NCBI RefSeq assembly: GCF_009707325.1
Contig: NZ_CP046103.1
Location: 1,227,810-1,291,809, forward strand
Reading direction: 5' to 3'
Origin: Pseudomonas sp. IB20
GTDB lineage: Bacteria; Pseudomonadota; Gammaproteobacteria; Pseudomonadales; Pseudomonadaceae
Length of the DNA: 64,000 bases
Shown: in pieces, positions 53,538 to 63,056 of the stretch
How the letters are laid out: the number at the start of each line of letters is the position of its first letter
How positions within the stretch are numbered: position 1 is the stretch's first letter
Position numbers and translations under genes: made by a program
The notes under the pieces: generated by a model
Seen by the model: only the letters and a program-made list of their open reading frames with translations
Told to the model about the DNA's origin: nothing
Database searches by the model: none

Positions 53538-56500
53538 ATGGGTTTCAATCTTTCCGAATGGGCGTTGCGTAATCGCCAGATCGTACTGTTCCTGATGATC
53601 CTGCTGGCGGTGGTCGGCACGCTGTCCTACACCAAGCTTGGGCAAAGCGAAGACCCGCCGTTCACCTTCAAGGCCATGGTGATCAAGACCAACTGGCCCG
53701 GGGCCACGGCTCAGGAAGTCTCGCGCCAGGTTACCGAGCGCATCGAGAAAAAACTCATGGAGACCGGCGAATATGAGCGCATCGTCTCCTTCTCGCGGCC
53801 CGGTGAATCCCAGGTCACCTTTATCGCCCGCGACTCGATGCATTCGGCGCAGATTCCTGACTTGTGGTACCAGGTGCGCAAGAAGATCAGCGACATTCGC
53901 CAGACCTTGCCGCCGGACATCCAAGGGCCGTTTTTCAACGATGAATTCGGCACTACCTTCGGCAATATCTACGCGTTGACCGGCGACGGCTTCGACTACG
54001 CCGTGCTCAAGGACTACGCCGACCGCATCCAGATTCAACTGCAACGCGTGCCGGATGTGGGCAAGGTCGAGTTGCTTGGCCTGCAGGATGAGAAGATCTG
54101 GATCGAGCTGTCCAACCTCAAGCTCGCCACCCTCGGCCTGCCGTTGGCCGCCGTGCAGCAGGCCCTGCAGGAGCAGAACGCGGTCTCGACCGCCGGCTTC
54201 TTCGAAACCCCGACCGAGCGCGTGCAACTGCGCGTGTCGGGCAACTTCAAGACGGTGGAGGAGATTCGCAATTTCCCGATTCGTGTGGGTGACCGCACCT
54301 TCCGTATCGGCGACGTGGCCGACATCCACCGTGGCTTCAACGACCCACCGGCACCGCGCATGCGCTACATGGGCGCGGACGCCATCGGCCTGGCCGTGGC
54401 CATGCGTGACGGCGGCGACATCCTGGTATTGGGCAAAGCCCTCGAAGGCGAATTCGCACGCCTGCAAAAGAACCTTCCGGCAGGTATGGAGCTGCGCAAG
54501 GTGTCGGACCAACCGGCAGCGGTGAAAACCAGCGTCGGCGAGTTCGTCCAAGTGCTGGCTGAAGCATTGGCCATCGTCTTGCTGGTGAGCTTCTTCTCCC
54601 TTGGCGTGCGCACCGGCATGGTCGTGGCTCTGGCGATTCCGCTGGTGTTGGCGATGACCTTTGCGAGCATGTATTACCTCGGCATCGGCTTGCACAAGAT
54701 CTCCCTTGGCGCATTGGTATTGGCCCTGGGCTTGCTGGTCGACGACGCGATCATCGCCGTTGAAATGATGGCGATCAAAATGGAACAGGGTTACGACCGG
54801 CTCAAGGCCGCGAGCTTCGCCTGGACCAGCACCGCGTTCCCGATGCTCACCGGTACGTTGATCACCGCGGCGGGCTTCCTACCGATTGCCACTGCGCAAT
54901 CGAGCACCGGTGAATACACACGCTCGATCTTCCAAGTGGTGACCATTGCGTTGCTGGCTTCATGGGTTGCCGCCGTGGTGTTTGTGCCCTACCTCGGAGA
55001 AAAGCTCTTACCGGATTTGGCAAAAATTCATGCCGCCAAACACGGCACCGATGGGCCAGATCCCTACGGCACACCGTTCTATCAGCGTGTAAGACGTCTG
55101 GTTGAATGGTGTGTGCGTCGGCGCAAAACCGTGATCGTGCTGACCCTGCTGCTGTTTATCGGCTCGGTCGCGCTGTTCCGTTTTGTGCCGCAACAGTTCT
55201 TCCCCGCCTCTGGTCGCCTGGAGTTGATGGTCGACCTCAAACTGGCTGAAGGCGCCTCCCTGAGCAACACCGCTGACCAGGTCAAACGCTTGGAAGCCTT
55301 GCTCAAGGAACACGCCGGCATCGACAACTATGTGGCCTATGTCGGCACTGGTTCACCGCGCTTTTACCTGCCATTGGACCAGCAGCTGCCAGCCGCCAGC
55401 TTCGCGCAATTTGTGGTGCTGGCGAAGACCATCGAGGAGCGCGAAAGCCTGCGCACCTGGTTGATCGAAACCCTCAACGAACAATTCCCCGAGCTGCGTT
55501 CGCGGGTCACACGCCTGGAGAACGGCCCGCCCGTGGGTTACCCGGTGCAGTTCCGTGTGACCGGCGAACACATTGAAGAAGTCCGCGCCCTGGCGCGCAA
55601 AGTCGCGGCCAAAGTTCGCGAAAATACCCACGTGGTCAACGTGCACCTGGATTGGGAAGAACCGAGCAAGATCGTCTACCTCAATATCGACCAGGACCGT
55701 GCGCGCGCACTGGGTGTGAGCACCGCCAACCTGTCGAAATTCCTGCAGAGTTCACTCACCGGTTCCAGCGTTAGCCAGTACCGCGAGGACAACGAGTTGA
55801 TCGAGATCCTCCTGCGCGGCACCGTGCACGAGCGCACCGAGCTGTCGTTGTTGCCGAGCCTGGCCGTGCCGACCGACAACGGCAAAAGCGTGGCGCTGTC
55901 GCAGATCGCCACCCTCGAATATGGCTTCGAAGAAGGCGTTATCTGGCACCGCAATCGCCTGCCGACGGTGACCGTGCGCGCCGATATCTATGGCAAGGAG
56001 CAACCGGCAACCCTGGTCCAGCAAATCCTGCCGACCCTTGAAGGTGTGCGCGCCGAACTGCCGGATGGCTATCTGCTGCAAGTCGGCGGTACCGTCGAAG
56101 ACTCTGCCCGTGGCCAGAACTCGGTCAAGGCCGGGGTGCCGCTGTTTATCGTGGTGGTACTGACGTTGCTGATGCTGCAGCTGCGCAGTTTCTCACGCAC
56201 CGCCATGGTGTTTCTGACGGCGCCGCTGGGCTTGATCGGCGTGACGTTGTTCCTGCTGGTATTCCGCCAACCCTTCGGCTTTGTCGCCATGCTCGGGACC
56301 ATCGCCTTGTCGGGGATGATCATGCGTAACTCGGTGATCCTGGTCGACCAGATCGAACAAGACATCAAGGCTGGCCTGGCGCCGTGGCAAGCGATCATCG
56401 AAGCCACCGTGCGACGCTTCCGCCCGATTGTGCTGACGGCCCTGGCGGCGGTGCTGGCGATGATTCCGTTGTCACGCAGCGTGTTCTTCGGGCCAATGGC

Positions 56501-56603
56501 CGTGGCGATCATGGGCGGGTTGATTGTGGCGACGGCGTTGACGCTATTGTTCCTGCCGGCACTTTACGCGGCATGGTTCCGCGTCAAGAAGGACGCACAC
56601 TAG
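53538..56603 (+). CDS. mexK: RND multidrug efflux permease (MexK-like)
   Basis: 1021-residue resistance-nodulation-division transporter of the inner membrane. The first membrane helix is at about residues 14-32; the large periplasmic loops and the twelve-helix layout are complete. The proton-relay aspartate pair lies in GALVLALGLLVDDAIIAVE (about residue 399). The start GFNLSEWALRNRQIV and several internal segments resemble P. aeruginosa MexK (triclosan, macrolide and tetracycline efflux), but substrates here are not known. It forms an operon with mexJ. Confidence 0.87.
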   Translation: MGFNLSEWALRNRQIVLFLMILLAVVGTLSYTKLGQSEDPPFTFKAMVIKTNWPGATAQEVSRQVTERIEKKLMETGEYERIVSFSRPGESQVTFIARDSMHSAQIPDLWYQVRKKISDIRQTLPPDIQGPFFNDEFGTTFGNIYALTGDGFDYAVLKDYADRIQIQLQRVPDVGKVELLGLQDEKIWIELSNLKLATLGLPLAAVQQALQEQNAVSTAGFFETPTERVQLRVSGNFKTVEEIRNFPIRVGDRTFRIGDVADIHRGFNDPPAPRMRYMGADAIGLAVAMRDGGDILVLGKALEGEFARLQKNLPAGMELRKVSDQPAAVKTSVGEFVQVLAEALAIVLLVSFFSLGVRTGMVVALAIPLVLAMTFASMYYLGIGLHKISLGALVLALGLLVDDAIIAVEMMAIKMEQGYDRLKAASFAWTSTAFPMLTGTLITAAGFLPIATAQSSTGEYTRSIFQVVTIALLASWVAAVVFVPYLGEKLLPDLAKIHAAKHGTDGPDPYGTPFYQRVRRLVEWCVRRRKTVIVLTLLLFIGSVALFRFVPQQFFPASGRLELMVDLKLAEGASLSNTADQVKRLEALLKEHAGIDNYVAYVGTGSPRFYLPLDQQLPAASFAQFVVLAKTIEERESLRTWLIETLNEQFPELRSRVTRLENGPPVGYPVQFRVTGEHIEEVRALARKVAAKVRENTHVVNVHLDWEEPSKIVYLNIDQDRARALGVSTANLSKFLQSSLTGSSVSQYREDNELIEILLRGTVHERTELSLLPSLAVPTDNGKSVALSQIATLEYGFEEGVIWHRNRLPTVTVRADIYGKEQPATLVQQILPTLEGVRAELPDGYLLQVGGTVEDSARGQNSVKAGVPLFIVVVLTLLMLQLRSFSRTAMVFLTAPLGLIGVTLFLLVFRQPFGFVAMLGTIALSGMIMRNSVILVDQIEQDIKAGLAPWQAIIEATVRRFRPIVLTALAAVLAMIPLSRSVFFGPMAVAIMGGLIVATALTLLFLPALYAAWFRVKKDAH

Positions 56604-56684
56604 TTTCCTGGGGGGAGGCGTGAAGGCTTTTCGGTTGAGGAGGAGGGGCGTGGGAAAAGCCTGAAATCCGATAGCTGCCGTTAA

Positions 56685-57191
56685 TGCCTGAAGTTCCGTT
56701 GGCGCATTGCATTTATCGAATGCCTGGCTTATCTGCTTCAGGTCTCTGCCTGGGGGGCGGCGTTGTTCTACCTTTCGGCCTGGTCTCCATGGGCCGTAAA
56801 AGCCACGCAATTAGTGGCTGTCTGCTACTTGCTCAAGCTTTCTTACACGTTGTGGCAACGTCACAACAGCGCCGTCGATTCGAGCCGTGACCGTTTCTCC
56901 GGCCTGTACTTCTTCTGGCTCACCGTGATGAACCCAAAAGGCTTGCTGATCGTTTCGTTTATCGCACCGCTTAGCGCCTTTATCTCGTTGCAAGGCTATG
57001 TCGGGTTCATGGCCACGCTCGCGCTGGTGGTGATACCCGTAGGGTCTGCCTGGATCGTGCTGGGCAGTCGCTTCGAAGGGGGGCAGCAGGCGTGGCTGAC
57101 GCCGTTGAAGATCAACCGCGCGACGTCCGTGGCGATCGGCTGTTTTGCCACGCTCATGATGGGGCGGTTGGCGGACTCGGTTATTCATTGA
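56685..57191 (+). pseudogene. LysE-family exporter, 5' truncated
   Basis: The frame begins after a stop (56682-56684) with CLKFRWRIAFIECLAYLLQV and lacks an ATG; the family C-terminal two-thirds follows (AWGAALFYLSAWSP, VCYLLKLSYTLWQR, YFFWLTVMNPKGLLIVSFIA, CFATLMMGRL). LysE/RhtB amino-acid exporters are about 200 residues with six helices; about 150 are present. A TTG at 56763 could start a shorter protein but without the first helices. It lies downstream of mexK; the missing start suggests a deletion. Confidence 0.6.
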
Positions 57192-57335
57192 TTTACATGC
57201 CGATGCAAAGCGGCATCGAGTCATGTGGAACGCTCACCTTTTTTACTCCACTCAGAAATGCCTGATGGACAGGCACAGGTTTCGACTTTGCCTGTTGGCG
57301 GTCGAGGCTATTTCAATGAGTTAATGGAGTGTTAC

Positions 57336-57611
57336 ATGTCTTTTTTTAATGCGATTGCTGCTTTCAAAGGTGCGTTTCTTGGGGCTTTGTTGGGCAATAC
57401 TGTGTCCCCTCGAGGGTCTGAGCCGGCAAGGCCGCGCACGCCAGTGTCTGGGCAACCCAACATTGGCCACACTCATCCATCCCAGCCAGCCGTCGGTCAT
57501 ACCCACCCTGCCAAACCGCATCACCACACGCCGCACCTGCACCCGTTTGCGGTCAGTGAGCATCAGTTGCCCTACCAGCCTTTGTCCCCGCTTTTTTCGC
57601 TGAACCGCTAA
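57336..57611 (+). CDS. Histidine-rich small protein, unknown function
   Basis: 91-residue protein. It starts MSFFNAIAAFKGAFLGALLG, an amphipathic or weakly hydrophobic helix; the second half is histidine- and proline-rich, with two GHTHP units (residues about 47-51 and 57-61) and then HHHTPHLHP. Such clusters bind divalent metals, or the segment may be a low-complexity spacer. Codon use is less GC-biased than in neighbours, so recent transfer or weak constraint is possible. TGGAG at 57325-57329 precedes the ATG. Confidence 0.55.
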   Translation: MSFFNAIAAFKGAFLGALLGNTVSPRGSEPARPRTPVSGQPNIGHTHPSQPAVGHTHPAKPHHHTPHLHPFAVSEHQLPYQPLSPLFSLNR

Positions 57612-57630
57612 GAGGCTTAGCCTGAAACAA

Positions 57631-57666
57631 CTGCGCCAAGGCCCGTGATAAGCGGCCTTGGCGCAG
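57631..57666. terminator. Convergent stem-loop after the histidine-rich gene
   Basis: CTGCGCCAAGGC (57631-57642) and GCCTTGGCGCAG (57655-57666) form a perfect 12-base stem. It lies 19 bases after the rightward stop and 24 bases before the end of the leftward DUF4197 gene, so it probably serves both. T tracts are absent. Confidence 0.65.
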
Positions 57667-57689
57667 TGATTGATGCACAGTGTTGAGGT

Positions 57690-58379
57690 TTACAGCGCGC
57701 CAAACACCTTCTTCGCCAGGCTGGTGGCCGCCGCCGCCGGGTTCTTGCGAATGGTTTCTTCCTGCTGCGCGATCATCTTGAACAAGCCGTCCAGCGCCTG
57801 TTCGGTCACGTAGCTTTCGACGTTGGCACTTTTGGCATCAACTGCGCCAAACGCTGCCGCCTTGCCGGCCAAAGCGTTGTACTGCTGGGCGACGCCGACC
57901 TTGTCGGTGGCGGCCTTGACGATCGGCAGGAACTTGGCCCGGATCTCTTCACGGCTGCTTTTGTTCAGGTATTGCGTGGCCGAGTCCTGACCTCCAGTGA
58001 GAATGCCCTTGGCGTCGGTCACGCTCATGTTCTTCACAGCATTGACCAGGATCGGTTGAGCCTGGGTCACGGCGGTTTCTGCCGCTTTGTTCATGCTGGT
58101 TTCCAGTTGCGTGACCTGATCACCCATGCCGAACATTTTCAGTTTGTCGGCGACTTTGCCCAGCTTGCCGGGCAGGCCGATCTTCACTTCGGGGTTGCTG
58201 CTGAATCCACCGGGTTTGCCCAGTTGTTTCACGGCGATCTGTGCGCCTTGGGTCAGTGCATCCTTGAGGCCGCCGCTGGCGTCACCTTGGGACAGGCTGC
58301 CAAGGTCCAGGGCCATGGCGTTGGCACCGAACAACAGGCCGGCGCACAGGGCAGTGAGGCGAAGGGAGTTACGGAGCAT
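57690..58379 (-). CDS. DUF4197 periplasmic protein
   Basis: 229-residue protein with a signal peptide (LRLTALCAGLLFGANAMA, cleavage likely after AMA). The mature part is the DUF4197 domain: GLKDALTQGAQIAV, then AQPILVNAVKNMSVTDAKGI, TGGQDSATQYL and the C-terminal FKMIAQQEETIRKNP. It is widespread in Gram-negative bacteria without a known role. A ribosome binding site AAAGGAAG precedes the ATG. A YbaY-like lipoprotein gene lies 26 bases upstream in the same direction. Confidence 0.85.
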   Translation of the reverse strand: MLRNSLRLTALCAGLLFGANAMALDLGSLSQGDASGGLKDALTQGAQIAVKQLGKPGGFSSNPEVKIGLPGKLGKVADKLKMFGMGDQVTQLETSMNKAAETAVTQAQPILVNAVKNMSVTDAKGILTGGQDSATQYLNKSSREEIRAKFLPIVKAATDKVGVAQQYNALAGKAAAFGAVDAKSANVESYVTEQALDGLFKMIAQQEETIRKNPAAAATSLAKKVFGAL

Positions 58380-58405
58380 GAGCGCTTCCTTTAAAAATGG
58401 ACTGA

Positions 58406-58807
58406 TCAGTGTGCGACCGCATCAACCCGCAGGCGCAGCGGTTGTGGGTCTTGGCCGTTGAGCTGCACCGCGTGCCGTTCGGTGGTGATAAACAGTAGCT
58501 TGCCATCCAGCTCGATGCGAGCGCTCACCGAGTAAGTGTGGCCGGGCTTGATCTGGGCCGGGTCGTAGCTCAGGTGAAACGCCAGCGGCACTTGGCCTTT
58601 GACCGGGCCTTTCTGTTCGGCGAGGGTCACGGCCGGGGCGTCCATCAAGGACACGTCTTGCAGGCTGACGCTCAGGGTGGCGGCGGGCGGCAGCGCGATG
58701 CGTTGCAGGTAAAACACTTCGCCGTCGAGACTGGCCTTTGGGGCTGGGGTCATAGATTGGCAGGCTCCGAGCAGGGCGGTCAGGCCCAGGAGGATGATCT
58801 TTTTCAT
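58406..58807 (-). CDS. YbaY-family lipoprotein
   Basis: 133-residue lipoprotein. The lipobox LGAC is at the end of KKIILLGLTALLGAC. The mature domain reads SLDGEVFYLQRIALPPAATLSVSLQDVS, followed by PLAFHLSYDPAQIKPGHTYSVSARIE, the YbaY/DUF306-adjacent fold with unknown function in envelope stress. The ATG at 58807 follows AAAAGGAG well; an earlier start would add six residues. It is likely cotranscribed with DUF4197. Confidence 0.85.
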   Translation of the reverse strand: MKKIILLGLTALLGACQSMTPAPKASLDGEVFYLQRIALPPAATLSVSLQDVSLMDAPAVTLAEQKGPVKGQVPLAFHLSYDPAQIKPGHTYSVSARIELDGKLLFITTERHAVQLNGQDPQPLRLRVDAVAH

Positions 58808-58871
58808 GGTACAGCTCCTTTTCAACGGCGCCGGAAACCGCCCGACGCCTCATTCAATCTAGCGGCTTTCT

Positions 58872-61367
58872 TCAGGTTTGACAGCTTGAGCTTCGGCTGG
58901 CGCCATCCACGCGATGCAAGGCCACTTGGCGGATCGACAGGCGAATATCGGCCGGCAGCACGCGTTTGGCAGCACCTTCGGCCAATTCACCGAGCAGGTC
59001 GTGGTAGCTCAACTTGCCCGCCTCATCGCGGCGCAACACATCTTGCTCCAGCAACGTCTGGATAAAATGTCGGAAAAGGCTCTTGTCGAAGAACTCTGGG
59101 GCGTTGAGACCGTGCAGGATCGACAGGCGCTGGGCCATGATCGTGCACAGGTCTTCCAGCTCTTCGGCGCTGATGCTGTTCTGGCCGCTGTTGAGCAGCA
59201 GCGAGATCGCCATGTAGAAGCGTTGCAGCGTTTGGGCGATGCTCTTGGACAGCAGCGTCAGCAGCACAAAATGCCGTGAGCTCGGGGCTGGGCGAAGGTA
59301 CACGTCATTCTCGAAGCGCAGCAGGCCTTGTTCAACGAATGCCTCAAGCCATTGGTCGACCACCGCGTCCAACTCGTCCAGTGACCAGCGGATAAACAGC
59401 TCCGATTGCAGGTACGGGTAGAGCGCGCGGGTGTAGCGCAGGATCTGTTCGCGGCTCATGCGCGAGCTGCTCTGGAAGAAGCTCGCCAGCAACGCCGGCA
59501 GGGCGAAGATGTGCAGCACATTGTTGCGGTAATAGGTCATCAGGACGGCGTTCTGCTCGTCCAAGTACAAAATCTTACCCAGTGCGTCGCTCTGTTCCGA
59601 CAGCAGGTCCATGTCCTTGACGTGCTTGATCAGGGCCAGGCCATCGCCTTCCGGCAAGGTGGTATGGGGCGAGTAGGGCACGCGGCGCAGCAGCGCCAGG
59701 TACAGGTCCAACTGGCGCGCCATGGCCTGTTCATCCAAGGCCAGGCGCGTGGTGGAGAGCAGCGCCAAGGCCACCAGGTTCACCGGGTTCACCGCAGCGG
59801 CTTCGTTCAAGTGGCGGGCCACCTGTTCGCCGAGGCGGTTGGTGGTTTCGTTGAGCCATGCCGGTTTGTAGTTCGGGCCCAGCTCCTGGGCGCGCCAGTC
59901 GGGTTGCTCGGCGTCGAGGAACTCGGCCAGTTTGATCGGCTCGCCGAAGTTGACCGCGACCTGGCCAAAGCGCTGCTTGAGCGCGCCGACCACCTTGAAA
60001 ATATCGAAGATCGACTCTTTCTTCTTGCTCGCGCCGCGCAGCTCGCCAAGGTAGGTGCGGCCTTCCAGCACACGTTCATAACCGATATACACCGGCACAA
60101 ACACGATCGGCATGCGCGAGGAGCGCAAGAAACTGCGCAGGGTGATCGCCAGCATCCCGGTTTTCGGTTGCAGCATGCGCCCGGTGCGCGAGCGCCCGCC
60201 TTCCACGAAGTACTCCACCGGGAACCCCTTGGTGAACAGGGTGTGCAGGTATTCGTTGAACACCGAGGTGTACAGCGGGTTGCCCTTGAAGGTGCGGCGC
60301 ATGAAAAACGCGCCGCCACGACGCAGCAGGCTGCCGATCACCGGCATGTTCAAGTTGATACCCGCGGCGATGTGCGGCGGGGTCAAACCGTTTTTGAACA
60401 GCAGGTAGGAGAGCAGCAGGTAGTCGATATGGCTGCGGTGGCAAGGCACGTAGATCACCTCATAACCTTGGGCAACCTTTTGCACACCTTCGATGTTATT
60501 AACCTTGATGCCGTCGTAGATCTTGTTCCAGAACCAGCTCAGCACCACTTCGAGGAAGCGAATCGCGGTGTAGGTGTAGTCCGAGGCGATCTCGTTGCCG
60601 TATCGCAGTGCCAGGGCCTTGGCTTTTTCCGGGGAAATCTTTTCGCGTTCGGCTTCATCCAGGATGGCTTGGCGCACCAGTGGCATGTTCACCAGGCCTT
60701 TCACCAGATTGCGGCGGTGCGACAGGTCCGGGCCGATTACCGCAGTTTTCAGGTTACGAAAGTGCACCCGCAGGATGCGTTGGGCCATCCGCACGGTGCG
60801 TTCGTGACCTTTATTGTGCTCGATCAATTCACGCAGGTTGATAGGCGCGGAGAATTGCACACGAGTCTTGCGCCCCAGGATCAGGATGCTCAACAACCGG
60901 CGCAGGCGCCCGGTGACGGCCCAGCTGTCGGCAAACAGCAGTTTCCACGGGCTGGACTCGCTCTCGGGCGACTGCCCCCAGAACACGCTGACGGGAATGA
61001 TTTGTGCATTCTCTTCGGCGTGTTCGCTCAGGGTGTTGACCAGCCGGTTCAGGGTCGGCGGCGCGCCGCGCTTGTCCTGACGGCCGAGCCAGTCGGGCTC
61101 CGGCGTGAGGTAGAAGAACGCCGCCGGTTCGATCAGCGGGCCTACCGATACCGGCAGCACCGGGCGCGGCAGGCCGGCCTTGGTGCACTCGGTATCGACC
61201 ACGGCCAATTCGGTGAGGGAGGGCGATTGCAGGACGTAGAACACCGGCCGGCTGCGGTCCAGGTTAAGGGTTAGGGACGACTGGTTGATCGTCTCGGAGC
61301 GAACCCAGAGGTACAACAGTCGGCGCAAGGTGCCAAACACTAGACGGCGGAACGGGGAGCGGGTCAT
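58872..61367 (-). CDS. plsB: Glycerol-3-phosphate 1-O-acyltransferase PlsB
   Basis: 831-residue inner-membrane acyltransferase that starts phospholipid synthesis by acylating sn-glycerol 3-phosphate. Acyltransferase block I is HRSHID (residues 310-315); block [15 protein letters not shown], block [16 protein letters not shown] and block [13 protein letters not shown] follow in order. The substrate-binding residues are intact, and N- and C-terminal extensions match the family length. Confidence 0.96.
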   Translation of the reverse strand: MTRSPFRRLVFGTLRRLLYLWVRSETINQSSLTLNLDRSRPVFYVLQSPSLTELAVVDTECTKAGLPRPVLPVSVGPLIEPAAFFYLTPEPDWLGRQDKRGAPPTLNRLVNTLSEHAEENAQIIPVSVFWGQSPESESSPWKLLFADSWAVTGRLRRLLSILILGRKTRVQFSAPINLRELIEHNKGHERTVRMAQRILRVHFRNLKTAVIGPDLSHRRNLVKGLVNMPLVRQAILDEAEREKISPEKAKALALRYGNEIASDYTYTAIRFLEVVLSWFWNKIYDGIKVNNIEGVQKVAQGYEVIYVPCHRSHIDYLLLSYLLFKNGLTPPHIAAGINLNMPVIGSLLRRGGAFFMRRTFKGNPLYTSVFNEYLHTLFTKGFPVEYFVEGGRSRTGRMLQPKTGMLAITLRSFLRSSRMPIVFVPVYIGYERVLEGRTYLGELRGASKKKESIFDIFKVVGALKQRFGQVAVNFGEPIKLAEFLDAEQPDWRAQELGPNYKPAWLNETTNRLGEQVARHLNEAAAVNPVNLVALALLSTTRLALDEQAMARQLDLYLALLRRVPYSPHTTLPEGDGLALIKHVKDMDLLSEQSDALGKILYLDEQNAVLMTYYRNNVLHIFALPALLASFFQSSSRMSREQILRYTRALYPYLQSELFIRWSLDELDAVVDQWLEAFVEQGLLRFENDVYLRPAPSSRHFVLLTLLSKSIAQTLQRFYMAISLLLNSGQNSISAEELEDLCTIMAQRLSILHGLNAPEFFDKSLFRHFIQTLLEQDVLRRDEAGKLSYHDLLGELAEGAAKRVLPADIRLSIRQVALHRVDGASRSSSCQT

Positions 61368-61547
61368 AGGCGTGCTGCTTCAAGTGGAAAAAACCGAGCA
61401 GGTGCTCGGGCGGGTAGTGTGCCGTATTCGCCGAAAATCGGCAAAAAAGCAGCGATGTAAACTTGAGTTGATCGTTTTTGAGCCTGTCTTATACTCGGCA
61501 GTTCAATGCGAGCGACTCAACAATAAAAGCATGTGGGAGTAAAACAG

Positions 61548-61757
61548 ATGGCAACGCGCGAAACCGGCAATGTGAAGTGGTTCAACGATGCAAAAGGCTA
61601 CGGCTTTATTCAGCGTGAGGACGGCAAGGATGTGTTTGTACACTACCGCGCCATTCGCGGTGACGGCCACCGCTCGTTGGCCGAAGGCCAGCAGGTGGAA
61701 TACGCCGTGGTGACCGGCGAGAAGGGGTTGCAGGCGGAGGATGTAGTGGGGCTGTAA
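61548..61757 (+). CDS. Cold-shock-domain protein
   Basis: 69-residue CspA-family nucleic-acid chaperone. RNP1 is KGYGFIQ and RNP2 VFVHY (the aromatic residues are conserved), after the usual [10 protein letters not shown] start. TGGGAG precedes the ATG. It is divergent from plsB. An AAGGCAG/CTGCCTT stem (61756-61777) after the gene may be its terminator. Confidence 0.93.
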   Translation: MATRETGNVKWFNDAKGYGFIQREDGKDVFVHYRAIRGDGHRSLAEGQQVEYAVVTGEKGLQAEDVVGL

Positions 61758-61814
61758 GGCAGACCACATCCTGCCTTGATAACCCCCCACATTGATTGGG
61801 TTTGCAGGTTTAGA

Positions 61815-62192
61815 TCAGGCGGTTTTCCAGGTGATCTCTTCTTCACCGTCCACGCTGATACGCATCCAGCGATCGGCGCTTTCTTCACCTTCTTCCTCAA
61901 CCCACGTACCCGGCGCGCAGCGCACTTCTACGTTCAGCGCGGCAAACGCAGCGCGGGCGCAGGCGATGTCGTCGTCCCACGGGGTCTGGTCGCTTTCCAG
62001 GTACAGGCTGTTCCACTTGCCTACTGCCTTAGGCAGCCAGGTAACCGGCACGCTGCCGGCTATACACTTGTAGGTTTGGCCTTTCTGGACCCAGTCGGTG
62101 CACGGGCCCAGGGCGGCGCCCAGCCAGGCGGCGATGGCCTTGTGGTCGACGTCGGCGTCCTTCAGGTAAATCTCGATATCAGGTTGGCGCAT
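61815..62192 (-). CDS. Conserved hypothetical protein (61815)
   Basis: 125-residue acidic soluble protein (MRQPDIEIYLKDADVDHKAI...) ending WMRISVDGEEEITWKTA. It contains two cysteines in the middle and several tryptophans; homologues are frequent in pseudomonads with no assigned function. The ATG at 62192 follows CGAGGAAC. It lies 54 bases downstream of rlmA in the same direction, and might be cotranscribed. Confidence 0.75.
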   Translation of the reverse strand: MRQPDIEIYLKDADVDHKAIAAWLGAALGPCTDWVQKGQTYKCIAGSVPVTWLPKAVGKWNSLYLESDQTPWDDDIACARAAFAALNVEVRCAPGTWVEEEGEESADRWMRISVDGEEEITWKTA

Positions 62193-62246
62193 GGATGTTC
62201 CTCGTTGCGGGATTCGAAAATCCATTCGCGGATACTTAAAAGTGGG

Positions 62247-63056
62247 TTATTGAAGCACGAAATAATCGTAGCGCATCGACACCGTGACCTGCAGCGGCTC
62301 GGCAGCCTCGATCACTTCGGTGCGGCGCTCGGCACTTGCGCGCCAGCCGTGGGGCGTCATCGCCAGCAGGTTGGCGCGGTCCTTGGGTTCGGCCAGGCTC
62401 AGGGTGAACTCAAGGGTTTCGCTATGCGCCAGGCTCATGCCGTCCGGCACCAGGGCCAAATGCTTGTCGTCGGTGTATTCGCGTACCTCGTCGTACAAAC
62501 GCTCGCGCAACTCCATCAGGTGGCCGGCGGTCGGGCCGACCTTCATCAGGCCGCCGCCGGGGCTGAGCAGGCGCTTGGCCTCTTCCCAATCCAGGGGGCT
62601 GAAAACGCTGGCGAGAAATTGGCAACTGCCCGAGGCCAGTGGCACACGCGCCATGCTGGCGATCAACCAGGTCAGCGCCGGGTTGCGCTTGCAGGCACGT
62701 TTGACCGCTTCCTTGGAGATATCCAGCGCATAGCCGTCGGCATGGGGCAGGGCCTCGGCGATCTGCGCGGTGTAGTAACCCTCGCCACAACCGATGTCGA
62801 CCCAGCGCTGCGGCGCGCGTTCGGCGGCCAGTTCCGCAAGGCGCTTGGCCACCGGCGCGTAGTGCCCGGCGTTGAGGAAGTCGCGGCGCGCCTCGACCAT
62901 GGCCAGGTTATCGCCGGGGTCGCGGCTGTTCTTGTGCTGCACCGGCAACAGGTTCAGGTAACCCTGGCGCGCACGGTCGAAACGGTGCCCGACCGGGCAG
63001 GCCACGCCATTGTCCACCGCGTTGAGCGGTGCGCTGCAAATGGGGCAAGCGAGCAT
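62247..63056 (-). CDS. rlmA: 23S rRNA (guanine(745)-N1)-methyltransferase RlmA
   Basis: 269-residue SAM methyltransferase that modifies G745/G748 in domain II of 23S rRNA. An N-terminal zinc finger is present (CPICSAPL...CPVGHRFD; four ligands C, C, C, H), then DRARQGYLNLL, and SAM motif I VDIGCGEGYYTAQIA (about residues 86-100). The length and C-terminal domain agree with RlmA. Its ATG shares one base with the dapE stop, so they are translationally coupled. Confidence 0.93.
   Translation of the reverse strand: MLACPICSAPLNAVDNGVACPVGHRFDRARQGYLNLLPVQHKNSRDPGDNLAMVEARRDFLNAGHYAPVAKRLAELAAERAPQRWVDIGCGEGYYTAQIAEALPHADGYALDISKEAVKRACKRNPALTWLIASMARVPLASGSCQFLASVFSPLDWEEAKRLLSPGGGLMKVGPTAGHLMELRERLYDEVREYTDDKHLALVPDGMSLAHSETLEFTLSLAEPKDRANLLAMTPHGWRASAERRTEVIEAAEPLQVTVSMRYDYFVLQ

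Noticed and set aside
59406..61274. 622-codon open frame on the plus strand opposite plsB
   Set aside because: It is antisense to plsB, a certain gene; high GC in the third codon position of plsB keeps this frame open. Its product is rich in Q, H, R, A and V without any recognised domain.
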